A stretch of 64,000 nucleotides of DNA from Thermoleophilaceae bacterium (GCA_030447905.1 JAUJNZ010000002.1:168569-232568); one strand, 5' to 3'; shown: positions 17,173-28,563, counted from the first letter of the stretch. Translations and numbers: made by a program. Notes: generated by a model not told the origin, from the sequence alone.

Positions 17173-17810
17173 TCAGCCCTCGCCACGCGCCCCCGTGCGG
17201 TCGCCCCCCGCCCGCGTCTCCCCCCCGTCGGGCTCGAGCCGAGCCGCCACCTCGTGGTAGTCGCCGATGAACCTCGCAAGCGCGGCGACGACCTGGCCGA
17301 TGGCGTCTGCGTCCTCGCGCAGCTGGCGGAGACCCTTGCTCGTCAGCCGATAGACGCGACGCTCGGGGCCGTCGCCGCCTCCCTCCCAGCTCGAGCGGAC
17401 CACGCCCTCGCGCTCGAGGGAGCGCAGGAAGCGGTAGTCGAGCTCTCGAAGCCGCGGGCGCGCAGGCGCTGTCTGAGCTCATAGCCGTGGGCGGGGCCGC
17501 TCTGGAGGGAAAACAGCGTCCCGGGGCGCACGAAGCTCTTGAGAAAGGCGGGGTGCTCGGCGGGCCCGGGGGCCGGCGGGCGGCGCGCGCCCTGGGCTGA
17601 GAGCTTTTGGAGCGCCTTGGTCTCGAGCTGGCGGGCGCGCTCGCGCGAGACGCCGAGCAGGCGGCCCACCTCGGCGAGGACGTGCTGGCGCTCGCCCCCC
17701 AAGCCGTAGCGCAGCTCGAGCACCCGGCGCTCGCGCTCGTCGAGGCGCCTGAGCGCGGCCGCGAGCTTGCGCGGCTCGGTGATCGGTAGCGGCCTCGTCG
17801 GGCCCGGCAT
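17173..17810 (-). CDS. fusion of sigma-70 region 4 HTH and PadR winged helix, frameshifted
   Basis: A DNA-binding protein of about 212 residues. Residues about 12-70 (LDERERRVLELRYGLGGE, VSRERARQLETKALQKL) are a sigma-70 region-4 helix-turn-helix. After a Pro-rich linker comes a PadR-type winged helix: FVRPGTLFSLQSGPAHGYELRQ, then, after one missing base near 17440, LDYRFLRSLEREGVVRSSWE and ERRVYRLTSKGLRQL. A C-terminal helical dimerisation segment follows. PadR proteins repress nearby genes and themselves. Starts at 17810 or 17837 are possible. The latter would place the start inside an operator-like inverted repeat, so 17810 is preferred. Target genes are unknown. Confidence 0.7.
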
Positions 17811-17819
17811 GGGAGGAAG

Positions 17820-17842
17820 ACTATGTGTTTTTGGCATATAGT
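17820..17842. promoter_or_regulatory. operator-like inverted repeat
   Basis: ACTATGTG, seven bases, CATATAGT: eight-base arms matching at seven of eight positions, in an AT-rich patch of a very GC-rich region. It lies 9-32 bp upstream of the preferred start of the PadR-fusion gene, where a self-repressing PadR protein would bind. It could also be the -10 region of that gene. Confidence 0.5.
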
Positions 17843-18100
17843 GCGCCGCTAGGTCCTCCGAGACGGTGGGCGCGGGGCGCCCACCAAGACCGCGCTGAGC
17901 GAGCCGGGGGCTGTGCTACCGCGCTCGCCCGGCGTAGGGTCACCGAGTACGGCCCAGCAAGGCCGTAGGCTGTCCCGTCACCTCACCGAACGGTGCGGTC
18001 GACGGCGGGCCGTGGTCCGGCGAGACCGCCCGGCTCGGAGAGGTGCGCTCGCTCCTCACCGCCCGACTGCTAGAGGGCTCGCGTGCGACCGTCGCCTCGC
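17843..18100. other. non-coding region
   Basis: About 260 bp between the regulator and the DUF3556 gene. I see no gene in it; it contains the upstream promoter region of the regulator. Confidence 0.35.
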
Positions 18101-19852
18101 TCACTCGACCGCGGCGGGCGCGGCCCGGCGCTCGCTCGGTCGCGTCACCTCGACCGGGAACCTCCAGGACTCCTCGAGCCACGGGTTGCGCTTGACCATC
18201 TCAGCCACGCTGACCCAGCCCTCCTCGACGAGCCCGGCCGCGGCGTCGTAGATGCCGTAGCGCTGGCGCCGGAGGTGAGCGGGCTGGGACTCGAGCATGA
18301 CGACCCGGAGCTCCCCCTCCTCGAACTCACATTGCTCCTGGACCGCCTCGAGCAGCTGGGAGTGGTGGAAGTGGCCTTCGCCGAAGTTCCAGCCGGTGAC
18401 GACCCCTGAGATGAACTCGCCGTCGATCACCTTGTAGTCCTCGACATCCTCCACGGCCCGGGCCAGCAGCCCGTTTAGGGCGCGTCCGTGGCTCTGCATC
18501 GCCCGAAACGCGAGGACCTTCTCCACGAGGTACTCGGCCATCTCCCGGCCGTAGAGCCTCGTCAGCTGCGCTTCGGGAAGCGCAGCCACCTTCGAGACCC
18601 TCCGGTCGAGCTTCTCCTCCGCCCTGGTCTCCTTGCGGAACAGCCACAGGCTGGTCGCCCAGTTGCCGGCGTAGTACCGCATGGCGAGCAGAAAGGACAC
18701 CTTGTCCGGGCGGAGGTTGCCGACGATCGGGACGAGCACCCCGATGACGGCGATCACGACCAGGAGCGGCGGGTCGACGGCCGACAGCGGCACGTCGCCG
18801 TGCTGCCCGAACAGGAAGACTAGGCCGAAGAGCATGAAGACGTTCCACTCGAGCGGGACCCCGGCCGGGAACGAAACCGTGATGTAGACGTGGAAGATGA
18901 GCATCCCGATTAGCGCGAGCGTGCCGAGCGTCCGGCCGCTCGAGAGCAGCAGCACGAGCGGCAGCAGGAACTCGACGGCGGTCCCGAAGTAAGCCGCCAG
19001 CTCCGCGGAGCGCGAGGGGCGCAGGTCGTCGGGGTAGCGCTTCCAGAGCCCCGCCTTGACTCGCGACGGGTACCAGGGGGCGTTGCTGATCATGACCGAT
19101 GTGCTGTAGGTGAAGTGACGGTTGAGCTTGGAGGCCGCGGCCCCCCACCAGATGCAGGCGAAGACCAGCTGCGAGCCGGCGAGGTGGTTCTCGCCCGGGA
19201 ACAGCGACACGATCAGCAGGAACCCGTAGACCTCGGGGCGAGCAGCCAGGAAGGACACCTTGTCGCGAGGACCCAGGAGCGCCAGGATGGCGAGGAGCAC
19301 CCCGATCGCGATGGGGTCCAGGCGGCCGGGATCGGTTGCGGCGGTCGCCGCGCCGCCCGAGAGCAGCAGGAACGCGCCGGCGCCGAGGACGCCGGCGTAG
19401 AGCGCGACATCCACGAGCGTTCGCCGCGACCCGCGGCTGAGCGGGACCCTGTCGGGCCAAGGCGGCAGGCGGACGGTGCCAGGCCGCAGCCAGTAGAGGA
19501 ATCCCCCGATCGGCGGCAAGAAGCGGAGGGTGAGGGGCAACGACCCCGAGCCGAGGCCGAGGATCTCCCAGACGAGGGTCCAAACGGCCAGCTTCTGGAA
19601 GACGATCGGCTCGGTCCACCAGTCCCCGATGTCGAACAGGCCGCCGAGCCCGGGCGTGCTCGCCGAGATCAGCAGGAACCCGCCGACGGCGAAGACGACG
19701 ACCTTGACGGCGTAGAGCAGAAGGACCGCGTCGGCGGTCCCGAAGCCGCTGACCGCCCAGTCCTGCGCGTTGGCCTTGAGACGGGAGAGGTAGGGCTTTG
19801 CCCGCCACTCCTCCATGTCGAAGGGCGGCGGTGAGGGCCGGACGAAGCCCAT
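18101..19852 (-). CDS. DUF3556 transmembrane protein
   Basis: A 583-residue integral membrane protein of the DUF3556 family known from actinobacteria. The start MGFVRPSPPPFDMEEWRAKPY, the loop LRFLPPIGGFLYWLRPGTVRLPPWP and KLNRHFTYSTSVMISNAPWYPSRVKAGLWKRYPDDLRPS are family signatures. It has roughly ten helices (about residues 45-395) and a soluble C-terminal domain of 180 residues with EGHFHHSQLLEAVQ. Function unknown; the HTTM-like helices resemble vitamin-K-carboxylase-type membrane domains, which is a loose analogy only. It is divergent from the GH13 gene. Confidence 0.82.
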   Translation of the reverse strand: MGFVRPSPPPFDMEEWRAKPYLSRLKANAQDWAVSGFGTADAVLLLYAVKVVVFAVGGFLLISASTPGLGGLFDIGDWWTEPIVFQKLAVWTLVWEILGLGSGSLPLTLRFLPPIGGFLYWLRPGTVRLPPWPDRVPLSRGSRRTLVDVALYAGVLGAGAFLLLSGGAATAATDPGRLDPIAIGVLLAILALLGPRDKVSFLAARPEVYGFLLIVSLFPGENHLAGSQLVFACIWWGAAASKLNRHFTYSTSVMISNAPWYPSRVKAGLWKRYPDDLRPSRSAELAAYFGTAVEFLLPLVLLLSSGRTLGTLALIGMLIFHVYITVSFPAGVPLEWNVFMLFGLVFLFGQHGDVPLSAVDPPLLVVIAVIGVLVPIVGNLRPDKVSFLLAMRYYAGNWATSLWLFRKETRAEEKLDRRVSKVAALPEAQLTRLYGREMAEYLVEKVLAFRAMQSHGRALNGLLARAVEDVEDYKVIDGEFISGVVTGWNFGEGHFHHSQLLEAVQEQCEFEEGELRVVMLESQPAHLRRQRYGIYDAAAGLVEEGWVSVAEMVKRNPWLEESWRFPVEVTRPSERRAAPAAVE

Positions 19853-19896
19853 GCGCCTCGCGAGTCTATTCGGCGCCGTTGGTGTAAGAAGGCGAC

Positions 19897-21534
19897 ATGG
19901 CCGCACGCCTCCCAGCCGGGTCAGGGGTGGGCCGCGCCGCCCAGGCGGCGGATCCTCGGCCGTGGTGGCGAGGCGGCGTCCTCTATCAGATCTACCCGCG
20001 TTCCTTCTCCGACTCGAACGCCGACGGAATCGGGGACCTGCCGGGGATCATCGACCGCCTCGACTACCTCGAGTGGCTCGGCATCGACGGAGTCTGGCTG
20101 AATCCGGTCATGCCCTCACCCAACGACGACTGGGGCTACGACGTGGCCGACTACTGCGCCGTCCACCCCGAGCTCGGAGACCTCGACGACGTCGACCGCC
20201 TGGTGGCCGAGGCCGAGCGGCGGGGCATCCGCGTCCTCTTCGACCTCGTCCCCAACCACACGAGCGATCGCCACCCGTGGTTCTTGGACTCTCGGTCGGG
20301 CCGCCACTCGCCCCGGCGCGACTTCTACGTCTGGGCTGATCCCAAGCCCGACGGCTCGCCTCCGAACAACTGGTTGAGCGCCTTTGGGGGACCGGCCTGG
20401 ACGCTTGAGGAGGCCAGCGGCCAGTACTACCTGCACAACTTCCTGCCGTCTCAGCCCGACCTCAACTGGTGGAGCGAAGAGGTGCGGAGGGCCTTCGACG
20501 AGATCCTGCGCTACTGGTACCGGCGGGGGATCGCGGGCTTTCGCATCGACGTCGCCCACGCCCTGGTCAAGGACCGCGAGCTGCGCGACAACCCGCCGGC
20601 CGACGAGCACGACCATCCGCAGGTGCGCCGGCTCGGCCAGCGTCAGTGCTTCAACATGAACCGCCCCGAGGCGCACGACGTACTGCGGCGCTGGCGCCGC
20701 CTGAGCGAGGCGCAAGAGCCCGCCCGGATGCTGGTCGGCGAGACCCACGTCTTCGACCTCGACCGGTGGGCGGCCTTCTACGGCAACGGCGAGGACGAGC
20801 TCCACCTGGCCTTCAACTTCCTCTTCCTGCACGCCCCGTTCTCGGCTTCGACCCTGCGCGGGGTCGTCGAGGGCTCGGAGTCGCGGCTCCCGCCGGCGGC
20901 CTGGCCGGTGTGGACGGGCTCAAACCACGACGCCGGCCGCCTGGCCACCCGGTGGGCCCAAGGCAACGAGGCCAAGGTGCGCCTCGCCCTGATGATGCTC
21001 CTCACCCTGCGCGGCACGCCCGTCCTCTACTACGGAGACGAGATCGGTCTGCCCGAGGTCGAGGTCGCCCCCGACAGAGCGCGCGACGTGCGACCCGGGG
21101 CGGCGGCCAAAGAGGAAGGGCGCGACCGCGCCCGCACCCCCATGCCCTGGACCTCCGATCCGGGCGCCGGCTTCACCACCCCCACGGCCAGCCCCTGGCT
21201 GCCCCTCGGTGACGACGGCTCACCCAACGTCGCGGCCCAGAGAGACGACCCCGCGTCCGTGCTCAACCTCTGCCGCGATCTCATCGCCCTGCGGCGCGGC
21301 GTCGGCGAGCTGCGCGCTGGCGCCTACGAGACCGTTCCCTCCCCGCCGCATGCCTGGGTCTGGCGAAGGGGCGGACGAACGACCGTCGCCCTCAACCTCT
21401 CCGGGAGTCGATCGAGGGTCGGGGGCCTCGAGGGGGTCGTGCGGCTGAGCACCCATCGCGATCGAGACGGCCAGCGGCTTAGAGAGACAGTCGAGCTCGA
21501 GCCCTGGGAGGGGGTGGTCGTCGAAGGGAGTTGA
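19897..21534 (+). CDS. GH13 alpha-glucosidase
   Basis: A 545-residue cytosolic GH13 enzyme, close to oligo-1,6-glucosidase/alpha-glucosidase. Conserved regions: YQIYPRSFSDSNADGIGDL (about 29), DLVPNHTS (region I), GFRIDVAHAL (nucleophile Asp about 214), LVGETHVFD (acid/base Glu about 281) and WTGSNHDAGR (Asp about 344). It would release glucose from alpha-linked oligosaccharides or trehalose-related sugars. Bases 20690-21318 are duplicated in inverted orientation at 31011-31650, where the copy is broken. Confidence 0.92.
   Translation: MAARLPAGSGVGRAAQAADPRPWWRGGVLYQIYPRSFSDSNADGIGDLPGIIDRLDYLEWLGIDGVWLNPVMPSPNDDWGYDVADYCAVHPELGDLDDVDRLVAEAERRGIRVLFDLVPNHTSDRHPWFLDSRSGRHSPRRDFYVWADPKPDGSPPNNWLSAFGGPAWTLEEASGQYYLHNFLPSQPDLNWWSEEVRRAFDEILRYWYRRGIAGFRIDVAHALVKDRELRDNPPADEHDHPQVRRLGQRQCFNMNRPEAHDVLRRWRRLSEAQEPARMLVGETHVFDLDRWAAFYGNGEDELHLAFNFLFLHAPFSASTLRGVVEGSESRLPPAAWPVWTGSNHDAGRLATRWAQGNEAKVRLALMMLLTLRGTPVLYYGDEIGLPEVEVAPDRARDVRPGAAAKEEGRDRARTPMPWTSDPGAGFTTPTASPWLPLGDDGSPNVAAQRDDPASVLNLCRDLIALRRGVGELRAGAYETVPSPPHAWVWRRGGRTTVALNLSGSRSRVGGLEGVVRLSTHRDRDGQRLRETVELEPWEGVVVEGS
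20690..21318 (+). repeat. arm A of an inverted duplication within the GH13 gene
   Basis: This segment recurs, reverse-complemented, at 31011-31650 with long stretches of perfect identity (for example the region around 21130-21250) and scattered one- or two-base differences. Confidence 0.9.
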
Positions 21535-21764
21535 GGGCCGATGTAAATCGAAGAGGTCAAGGATCGAGTTGGCGGTGATGCGAGTGCCGGCCGCCCAGCT
21601 TCAGCGTCTCGTCTTGCCGCGCAGGCCCCCCGCGGCCGGCCGACACGCGCGAGTCCGCCTGCGGGACGGAGGCCCGCAACTTAGGCATCGTCGGCGGGTC
21701 CTGGCAAGCACAGGCTCGACCCCGGACGTGGCCGGCTGGGAGCACGCGCTGTGAGGAGGAGCAG
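21535..21764. other. non-coding gap
   Basis: About 230 bp between the glucosidase and the sulfatase. No gene; ends with GAGGAGGAGC, the sulfatase ribosome-binding site. Confidence 0.4.
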
Positions 21765-23279
21765 ATGCTTCGAGGATTGTCAAACCCATCCATCCGGCGG
21801 CGGCCGGCGCTGACGATCGGCGCTCTGGCGGCGATCCTCGCCCTGCTCGTTCTCGCGGCGGGAGCATTCGATGGCGCCGCTCCCGCTCAGACCGCTCAGG
21901 CGAAACCGAACGTCGTGGTCGTCATGACCGACGACCAGACCGTCGAGCAAATGCGCGCGCTCAGGCGCGTGAGGGACCTGATCGGCCGAGCCGGCACTAC
22001 TTTCACGCGCAACTTCTCGACGTTCCCGCTCTGCTGCCCATCGCGGGCCACCTATCTGACCGGCCAGTACTCGCGCAACCACCGCGTGCGCGGCGCCACC
22101 CCGCCCGCGGGCGGCTTCTACCAGCTCGACTCGAGCAACACCCTGCCCGTGTGGCTCCGCGACGCCGGCTATGCGACCGCGCACATCGGCAAGTACCTGA
22201 ACGGCTACGGCACTCGAGCCCCGCGCGAGGTTCCCGCCGGCTGGGAAGAGTGGCACGGCTCGGTCGACCCGACGACCTACAACTACTTCAACTACTGCCT
22301 CAACGAGAACGGCACGCTGGTGGCCTACGGCGCCGACTCCAAACTCGCTACCGCCTGCCCCAACGCCGAGCAGCGCCCGCGCACCTATCAGGGCGACCTC
22401 TACAGCCACAAGGCGGTCGCCTACATCAACCAGCGCGCGCCCGCCGCACAGCCCTTCTTCCTCTCGGTCGCATATCTCGCACCGCACGGCGGGGGGCCCC
22501 ACCACGCGCAGCAGCGGTGTGTGACAAAGCCGGCGCCGCGACACTACGGGGCCTACGCGGGCGCTCGGCTGCCGCGGCCTCCCGGCTTCGACGAGCCCGA
22601 CGTGAGCGACAAGCCGGCGTTCATCCGCAAGCTTCCTCGCTTCAACAGCCCGCAGATAGCGGACATCAGGGAGGATTACCAGTGCCGGCGGGAGTCGCTG
22701 CTGGCGGTGGACGAGGGCGTGGGCGCCATGGTCGCGGCCTTGGCAGCCAACGGCGAGCTCGACAACACGCTGTTCGTCTTCACCTCCGACAACGGCTGGT
22801 TCCAGGGCGAGCATCGCGTGACGTCCAGCAAGTACAAGGCCTACGAGCCGTCGGTGCGCGTCCCGGCGCTCATGCGGGGGCCCGGCGTGCCTCGCGACAA
22901 GCGCGTGCCCACGCTGACCGCGAACATCGACCTGGCATCGACGATCGTCGATGCCGCCGCCGCGCAGCCGCGCCGGACCCTCGACGGGGTGTCGCTGCTC
23001 GAGCTGGCGCGCCGACCTCCCTCGCTCTTCGCGGGGCGCGACATCCTGCTCGAGAATGTCGACAGCGACCCGCGAACCCCGCGTTACAGCGCTATACGCA
23101 CCAGCCGCTACAAGTACGTTAGGTACGTGACCGGCGAGCGGGAGCTCTACGATCTGCTCTTCGACCCGTACGAGGAGCGGAGCCTCCACCACAGCCCGCG
23201 CTACGCGGACGTGCGGGCGCGTCTCGCCCGAAAGCTCGCGCGCCTGCGCGGCTGCTCAGGCGCGACTTGCAAGCGCTGA
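21765..23279 (+). CDS. exported sulfatase
   Basis: A 504-residue type I sulfatase. An N-terminal basic stretch and hydrophobic helix (about residues 16-35) form a signal peptide or anchor. Metal ligands appear in VVVMTDDQTVEQM, and FPLCCPSRATYLTGQ (about 86-100) holds the CxPSR motif in which the cysteine becomes formylglycine. The C-terminal part has FTSDNGWFQGEHR, SSKYKAYEPSVRVP and the closing YKYVRYVTGERELYDL. Family members cleave sulfate esters from sugars or aromatics outside the cell. A formylglycine-generating enzyme is not in the window. The start has a strong GAGGAGGAGC. Confidence 0.92.
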   Translation: MLRGLSNPSIRRRPALTIGALAAILALLVLAAGAFDGAAPAQTAQAKPNVVVVMTDDQTVEQMRALRRVRDLIGRAGTTFTRNFSTFPLCCPSRATYLTGQYSRNHRVRGATPPAGGFYQLDSSNTLPVWLRDAGYATAHIGKYLNGYGTRAPREVPAGWEEWHGSVDPTTYNYFNYCLNENGTLVAYGADSKLATACPNAEQRPRTYQGDLYSHKAVAYINQRAPAAQPFFLSVAYLAPHGGGPHHAQQRCVTKPAPRHYGAYAGARLPRPPGFDEPDVSDKPAFIRKLPRFNSPQIADIREDYQCRRESLLAVDEGVGAMVAALAANGELDNTLFVFTSDNGWFQGEHRVTSSKYKAYEPSVRVPALMRGPGVPRDKRVPTLTANIDLASTIVDAAAAQPRRTLDGVSLLELARRPPSLFAGRDILLENVDSDPRTPRYSAIRTSRYKYVRYVTGERELYDLLFDPYEERSLHHSPRYADVRARLARKLARLRGCSGATCKR

Positions 23280-23372
23280 GAGCCGGCTGAGCGATCTCGG
23301 CGCTCGCGGGTGCGGTTGGCGGCGAATACCTAGAAACCGCCTCCCTCGGCCGACGCGTAGCCTTCACGAGGC

Positions 23373-24190
23373 GTGCCCTGGATACCGGAACTCTTTTCGG
23401 CTCCGGCGCTCGAACGGATTCGAGGCCGACACGATGACCGACTCGCGGCGGTTCCCTACTTCGAGGGCCTGATGGCTGGATATGCGGATGCGCTCAACTC
23501 GTTCGCGTACGAGGCAGAGCTACATCATCCGACCCGTGGTCGCGTGAAGGGATCGCGCGCGTTCAAGGACTTCGTGACCACGACGAACGCCTGGCTTGGG
23601 GAGCGAAACGTCGCCGTGGACGACGTTCACCTGATCGCCACCGGCCAGCGGAGGCCGAGGAAGTCGTCCTTCGTCTTGACGGCGACCACGGTTGGATTGC
23701 TTTACCCGTAGCCATCGTCGCGGAACGCGAAGTGGAGGGGCGGTTGGAGGAGCTGCGCATCTACTTCAGCACCTGGCCTCTAACCGGCGGGCACGTCATC
23801 CGTCCGCCCGTGCTACAGCCCGACCCCGACCTCCGACTGAAGGACTCCATCGCGGAGTACCAGAGCGCCCTGCGGCTGGCGAGGTCGAGGCCGTCCTGGC
23901 GACCTACGAGGACGACGCGCTCGTGCGGGAGCCTGCGGGGGGCCAGTTCGCCAACGGTGGAGGGATCCCACTCGAACACTGCGCCGCGACCGACGACGGG
24001 CGGGCATGCGCCCTGGAGTAGACGTCGTCCGCTGGGGCGTTTCGGAGCTGGCGCCACAGGCGGGCATCGCCGTCTACGTGCGCGGCAGGACCGGCAAGCT
24101 CGCTGCCGCCCGTATCTACGACGACGCCGCGCCGCTAGAGGTAAGCGACAGCTCTCAGCCCACCGAGCGGGCGTCCTCGACGACGGAGTA
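23373..24190 (+). CDS. tandem SnoaL/NTF2-like protein, frameshifted
   Basis: Coding sequence passes through all three frames but reads coherently: PELFSAPALERI, AVPYFEGLMAGYADALNSF, AELHHPTRGRVKGSRAFKDF, then after a shift near 23645 LRLDGDHGWIALPVAIVAER, LEELRIYFSTWPLTGGH, and further on AAGEVEAVLATYEDDALVRE, then VVRWGVSELAPQAGIAVYVRG. That is two consecutive SnoaL/NTF2-like alpha-beta cone domains of about 130 residues each. At least three single-base changes are needed to restore it. Function unknown; such domains bind small hydrophobic ligands. Its 3' end overlaps the convergent monooxygenase-like gene. Confidence 0.6.
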
Positions 24191-24466
24191 ACGCTTCATC
24201 GAGTAGGTGTCGCTGTCGATGGCTCCCAGGAACGCCTGGGTGGCTGGGGCGTCCATGAACCCCTCCATCGATGCGTCGGCGGCCTCGGTGCTCTCCCAGT
24301 GCACGATGACCAGCCACTCGTCGTCCTCCCCCTGGGCAGTCTGCCGGCTGAGGAAGCCGGGCTGGTGGACCACGTGATCCGACTCGACCTTGCCGTTCTC
24401 GACGAGGAACTGGTCCTCGGTGACGCCCTGGGCCAGCCTGAAGCTGACTACCTCTATGACTTCCAC
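24155..24466 (-). CDS. antibiotic-biosynthesis-monooxygenase-like (ABM) protein
   Basis: A 103-residue protein with the ferredoxin-like ABM/dimeric alpha-beta barrel layout: VIEVVSFRLAQGVTEDQFL, PGFLSRQTAQGEDDEWLVIVHWESTEAADASM, ending IDSDTYSMKRYSV. Such proteins are small oxygenases or ligand-binding dimers. The GTG start at 24466 is preceded by a consensus AAGGAGGTG. It is monocistronic. Confidence 0.82.
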   Translation of the reverse strand: MEVIEVVSFRLAQGVTEDQFLVENGKVESDHVVHQPGFLSRQTAQGEDDEWLVIVHWESTEAADASMEGFMDAPATQAFLGAIDSDTYSMKRYSVVEDARSVG

Positions 24467-24675
24467 TCACACCTCCTTAGCGGGCCACCCGACCGGCCCC
24501 GCGCCGGTGAGCGGGGCGGGACTGAGACAATAGGGCCCCCGCCGACTCCGCGCGACCGTTGCGCGACAATCCCCGTCCCTGCTAGGACCCCTCAGCGGTC
24601 TCTAGCGGTTTATCGCCACGGGCGCGACTGTCGCGCCGTTACAACGCAACTCGCTGGTCAACCGCCAGCCCCCCA
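24467..24675. other. non-coding sequence next to the tRNA-Sec fragment
   Basis: About 210 bp upstream of the ABM gene; no gene recognised. Confidence 0.35.
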
Positions 24676-24741
24676 CGGAGCGGCGATGGAAGCGAACCCT
24701 GCAAGCGGAGGGCTGCTCCGCCCTGCGGTTTTGAAGACCGG
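24676..24741 (-). tRNA. 3' fragment of a selenocysteine tRNA (partial, copy 1)
   Basis: Read on the minus strand this has CCGGT CTTCAAA ACCG, an anticodon stem and loop with the TCA anticodon, then a long variable arm with GCGGAG/CTCCGC stem and CAGCC loop, a degenerate T arm containing GGTTCGCTTCC, and the acceptor 3' strand GCCGCTCCG. The 5' half (which should begin GGAGCGGC) and D arm are absent, so it cannot be functional. Same part, same orientation at 30729. The variable and acceptor parts of the two are identical. Confidence 0.72.
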
Positions 24742-24824
24742 AGGTTTGACTGACTCGCCAGCCTTGAGTCGGTTGCACTCCGCTGAAGAATGGCAAAAGC
24801 GAGTTGGCCCGACATACTCGTGCT

Positions 24825-25216
24825 ATGAGCGATCGCAACGTCCTCGGTGGAGAGCTTGAGCTCTGCGGTCACGACCCCCTCACCGGCTTCTATCGGGACG
24901 GGTGCTGCCGCACGGGTCGCGAAGACCGGGGCAGTCACACGATCTGCGCAGTGGTGACCGCGGAGTTTCTCGAGCACCAGCGTCGCATCGGCAACGACCT
25001 CAGCACGCCGAGGCCCCTATTTCACTTTCCGGGGCTCGTGCCGGGCGCCCGGTGGTGCGTTACCGCGGCAAACTGGCTGCGCGCTCACGCCGATGGAGCG
25101 GCCGCCTACGTCGTCCTCGCGTCCACCCACGAACGGGCCCTTGAGATCGTTCCGCTCGCCGCGCTACAAGAGCATGCCGTCGACGTCCCTGGGGATCCCG
25201 GCGTGCTCGGCGATAC

Positions 25217-25220
<4 letters not shown>
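24825..25220 (+). CDS. DUF2237 family protein
   Basis: A 131-residue protein matching DUF2237 end to end: NVLGGELELCGHDPLTGFYR, DGCCRTGREDRGSHTICAVV, GNDLSTPRPLFHFPGLVPG, RWCVTAANWLRAH and ATHERALE-like STHERALEIVPL. The conserved cysteines (about 14, 27, 28, 41, 75) suggest metal or redox chemistry, but the function of the family is unknown. Start ATG 24825. Its stop overlaps the end of the convergent ABC-F gene by 4 bp. Confidence 0.9.
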
Positions 25221-27115
<1,895 letters not shown>

Positions 27116-27466
27116 CTGGGCCGGAGATGCTAGGCGCCGGCCGGGGCTTCCCCTCGCCGCTGAGGCTCGCTGCCTCGATCAGGCTCTTCGGCGCCACCGT
27201 GAGATGCGTCTCGAGGGCCTCAAGACATTGGGGCACGTTCGGACTCTCGACGCCGACCGGCATGAGCAAGACCTCTTCGGTTCGATTCAAGTCACGCTCG
27301 AGGGCCGCCAGGGCCTGAAAGGAGAGGACCCCGGCAGGTCTCCCGCGCACGGCGGCAGCGGGCCGATACTCCGTAGAAGCGGTGGGCCAACGGGCGTGGG
27401 CGCTAGGCATGCCTCCGTGGAACCATCGCCGAGCCGCGAACCCTATTCCGCCCCCGACTCGGCTCA
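27116..27466 (-). other. gap with a coding-like fragment
   Basis: About 350 bp between the ABC-F and desaturase genes. On the minus strand about 27140-27310 reads LAALERDLNRTEEVLLMPVG, VESPNVPQCLEALETHLTVA and PKSLIEAA, which has protein-like composition but no start and no family I know. It may be a truncated gene; otherwise nothing. Confidence 0.3.
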
Positions 27467-28552
27467 CTACCCGGTCAAAGGCTCCGCCGCCGCCGCCGAT
27501 CCTCCCCGGCTCTCCGCAGATCTTCGCTCCCTGGCCTCCGCGAACGTGACTAGGCGCCCACCCTCCTCGTCCCAAAGCTTGAGCCGCACGGCACGCAGGC
27601 CTTCCCACAGCGACAGGGTCGGCACGCCGTGGAAGATCGGGTTTTCGTCGTGTGCGCGTTGGAGGTTGTAGTTGGGGATGCGAGCGTTCAGGTGGTGGAC
27701 GTGGTGCAGCCCGATGTTGCCGGTGAAGAACCGCAGCACCCGGGGCAGCCTCAGATGGGAGCTTCCTCGCAGGGCCGCGTCGGCGTAGCGCCAGTCGCCT
27801 CGGTTCTGCCAGTAGGTGTCCTCGAACTGGTGCTGCACGTAGAAGAGCCACACTCCCGCCGTCCCGGCGAGCAGAACAGCCGGCCCCTGCACGAGCAGAT
27901 ACTCCCTCCAGCCGATCAGCCAGCAGGCGAGGCCGACCAACACGACCAGAGCGATATTCGTACCGATCACGCTGCGGCGAATACGCGGGCGCGCCGAGCG
28001 CGAGACCAGCCGCGGTTGGACGACGAGCGAATAAACGGGTCCCAGGCCGAACATCACGAGCGGGTGGCGGAAGAGCCAGTACCCGAGCCTCCGCCTGCGA
28101 GGCGAGGAGAGGTACTCCGCGACCGTCAGCGTCGGCACGTCGCCGATCCCGCGGCGGTCCAGGTCTCCGGCCGTCGCGTGGTGGACGGCGTGGCTGCGCC
28201 GCCAGGACGCGAAGGGCGCGTAGACGAGCAGCCCGAGAGCAACACCCAGCCACGCGTTCGCTCGCTTCGACCACAGAAACGAGCCGTGGGAGCAGTCGTG
28301 GAAGACGATGTAGGTGCGCAACAGGAATCCCGCCGCCGGGACGCCAAGCGCGAGGGCGAGCAGAAGGGAGACGTCGAGGGCGAAGTAAATGGCGAGGAGC
28401 AAGCCGAGGTACGGGACCACAGAAGTCGCCAGATCGAGCAGGCTGCGTCCCAGGTGAGGACGCGCGTACGGAGCGAGTGCCTCGCGCCAAGGGAGCCGTG
28501 CCGTGGGCGTCTCGTTCCGCCCTGCGCCATCAGCAGTCGTTGCTTCCCCCAT
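27467..28552 (-). CDS. fatty acid desaturase (delta-12/omega-6 type)
   Basis: A 361-residue membrane enzyme with the three histidine boxes of acyl-lipid desaturases: HDCSHGS (about 95), HHATAGD (about 130) and HHVHHLN (about 285), plus four hydrophobic helices and YVQHQFEDTYW. It would insert double bonds in membrane-lipid acyl chains using a di-iron centre and oxygen. The start ATG 28552 is only 11 bp from the start of the divergent methyltransferase gene, so the two probably share control. A 32-bp piece of its 3' part recurs at 29723. Confidence 0.92.
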   Translation of the reverse strand: MGEATTADGAGRNETPTARLPWREALAPYARPHLGRSLLDLATSVVPYLGLLLAIYFALDVSLLLALALGVPAAGFLLRTYIVFHDCSHGSFLWSKRANAWLGVALGLLVYAPFASWRRSHAVHHATAGDLDRRGIGDVPTLTVAEYLSSPRRRRLGYWLFRHPLVMFGLGPVYSLVVQPRLVSRSARPRIRRSVIGTNIALVVLVGLACWLIGWREYLLVQGPAVLLAGTAGVWLFYVQHQFEDTYWQNRGDWRYADAALRGSSHLRLPRVLRFFTGNIGLHHVHHLNARIPNYNLQRAHDENPIFHGVPTLSLWEGLRAVRLKLWDEEGGRLVTFAEARERRSAESRGGSAAAAEPLTG

Positions 28553-28563
28553 CCCACCCCTCC

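Noticed and set aside
17343-17837. Stand-alone sigma factor
   Set aside because: It has only region 4, lacks region 2, and continues into a PadR domain.
21780-23192. Minus-strand open frame over the sulfatase
   Set aside because: No family features; sulfatase frame has all catalytic motifs.
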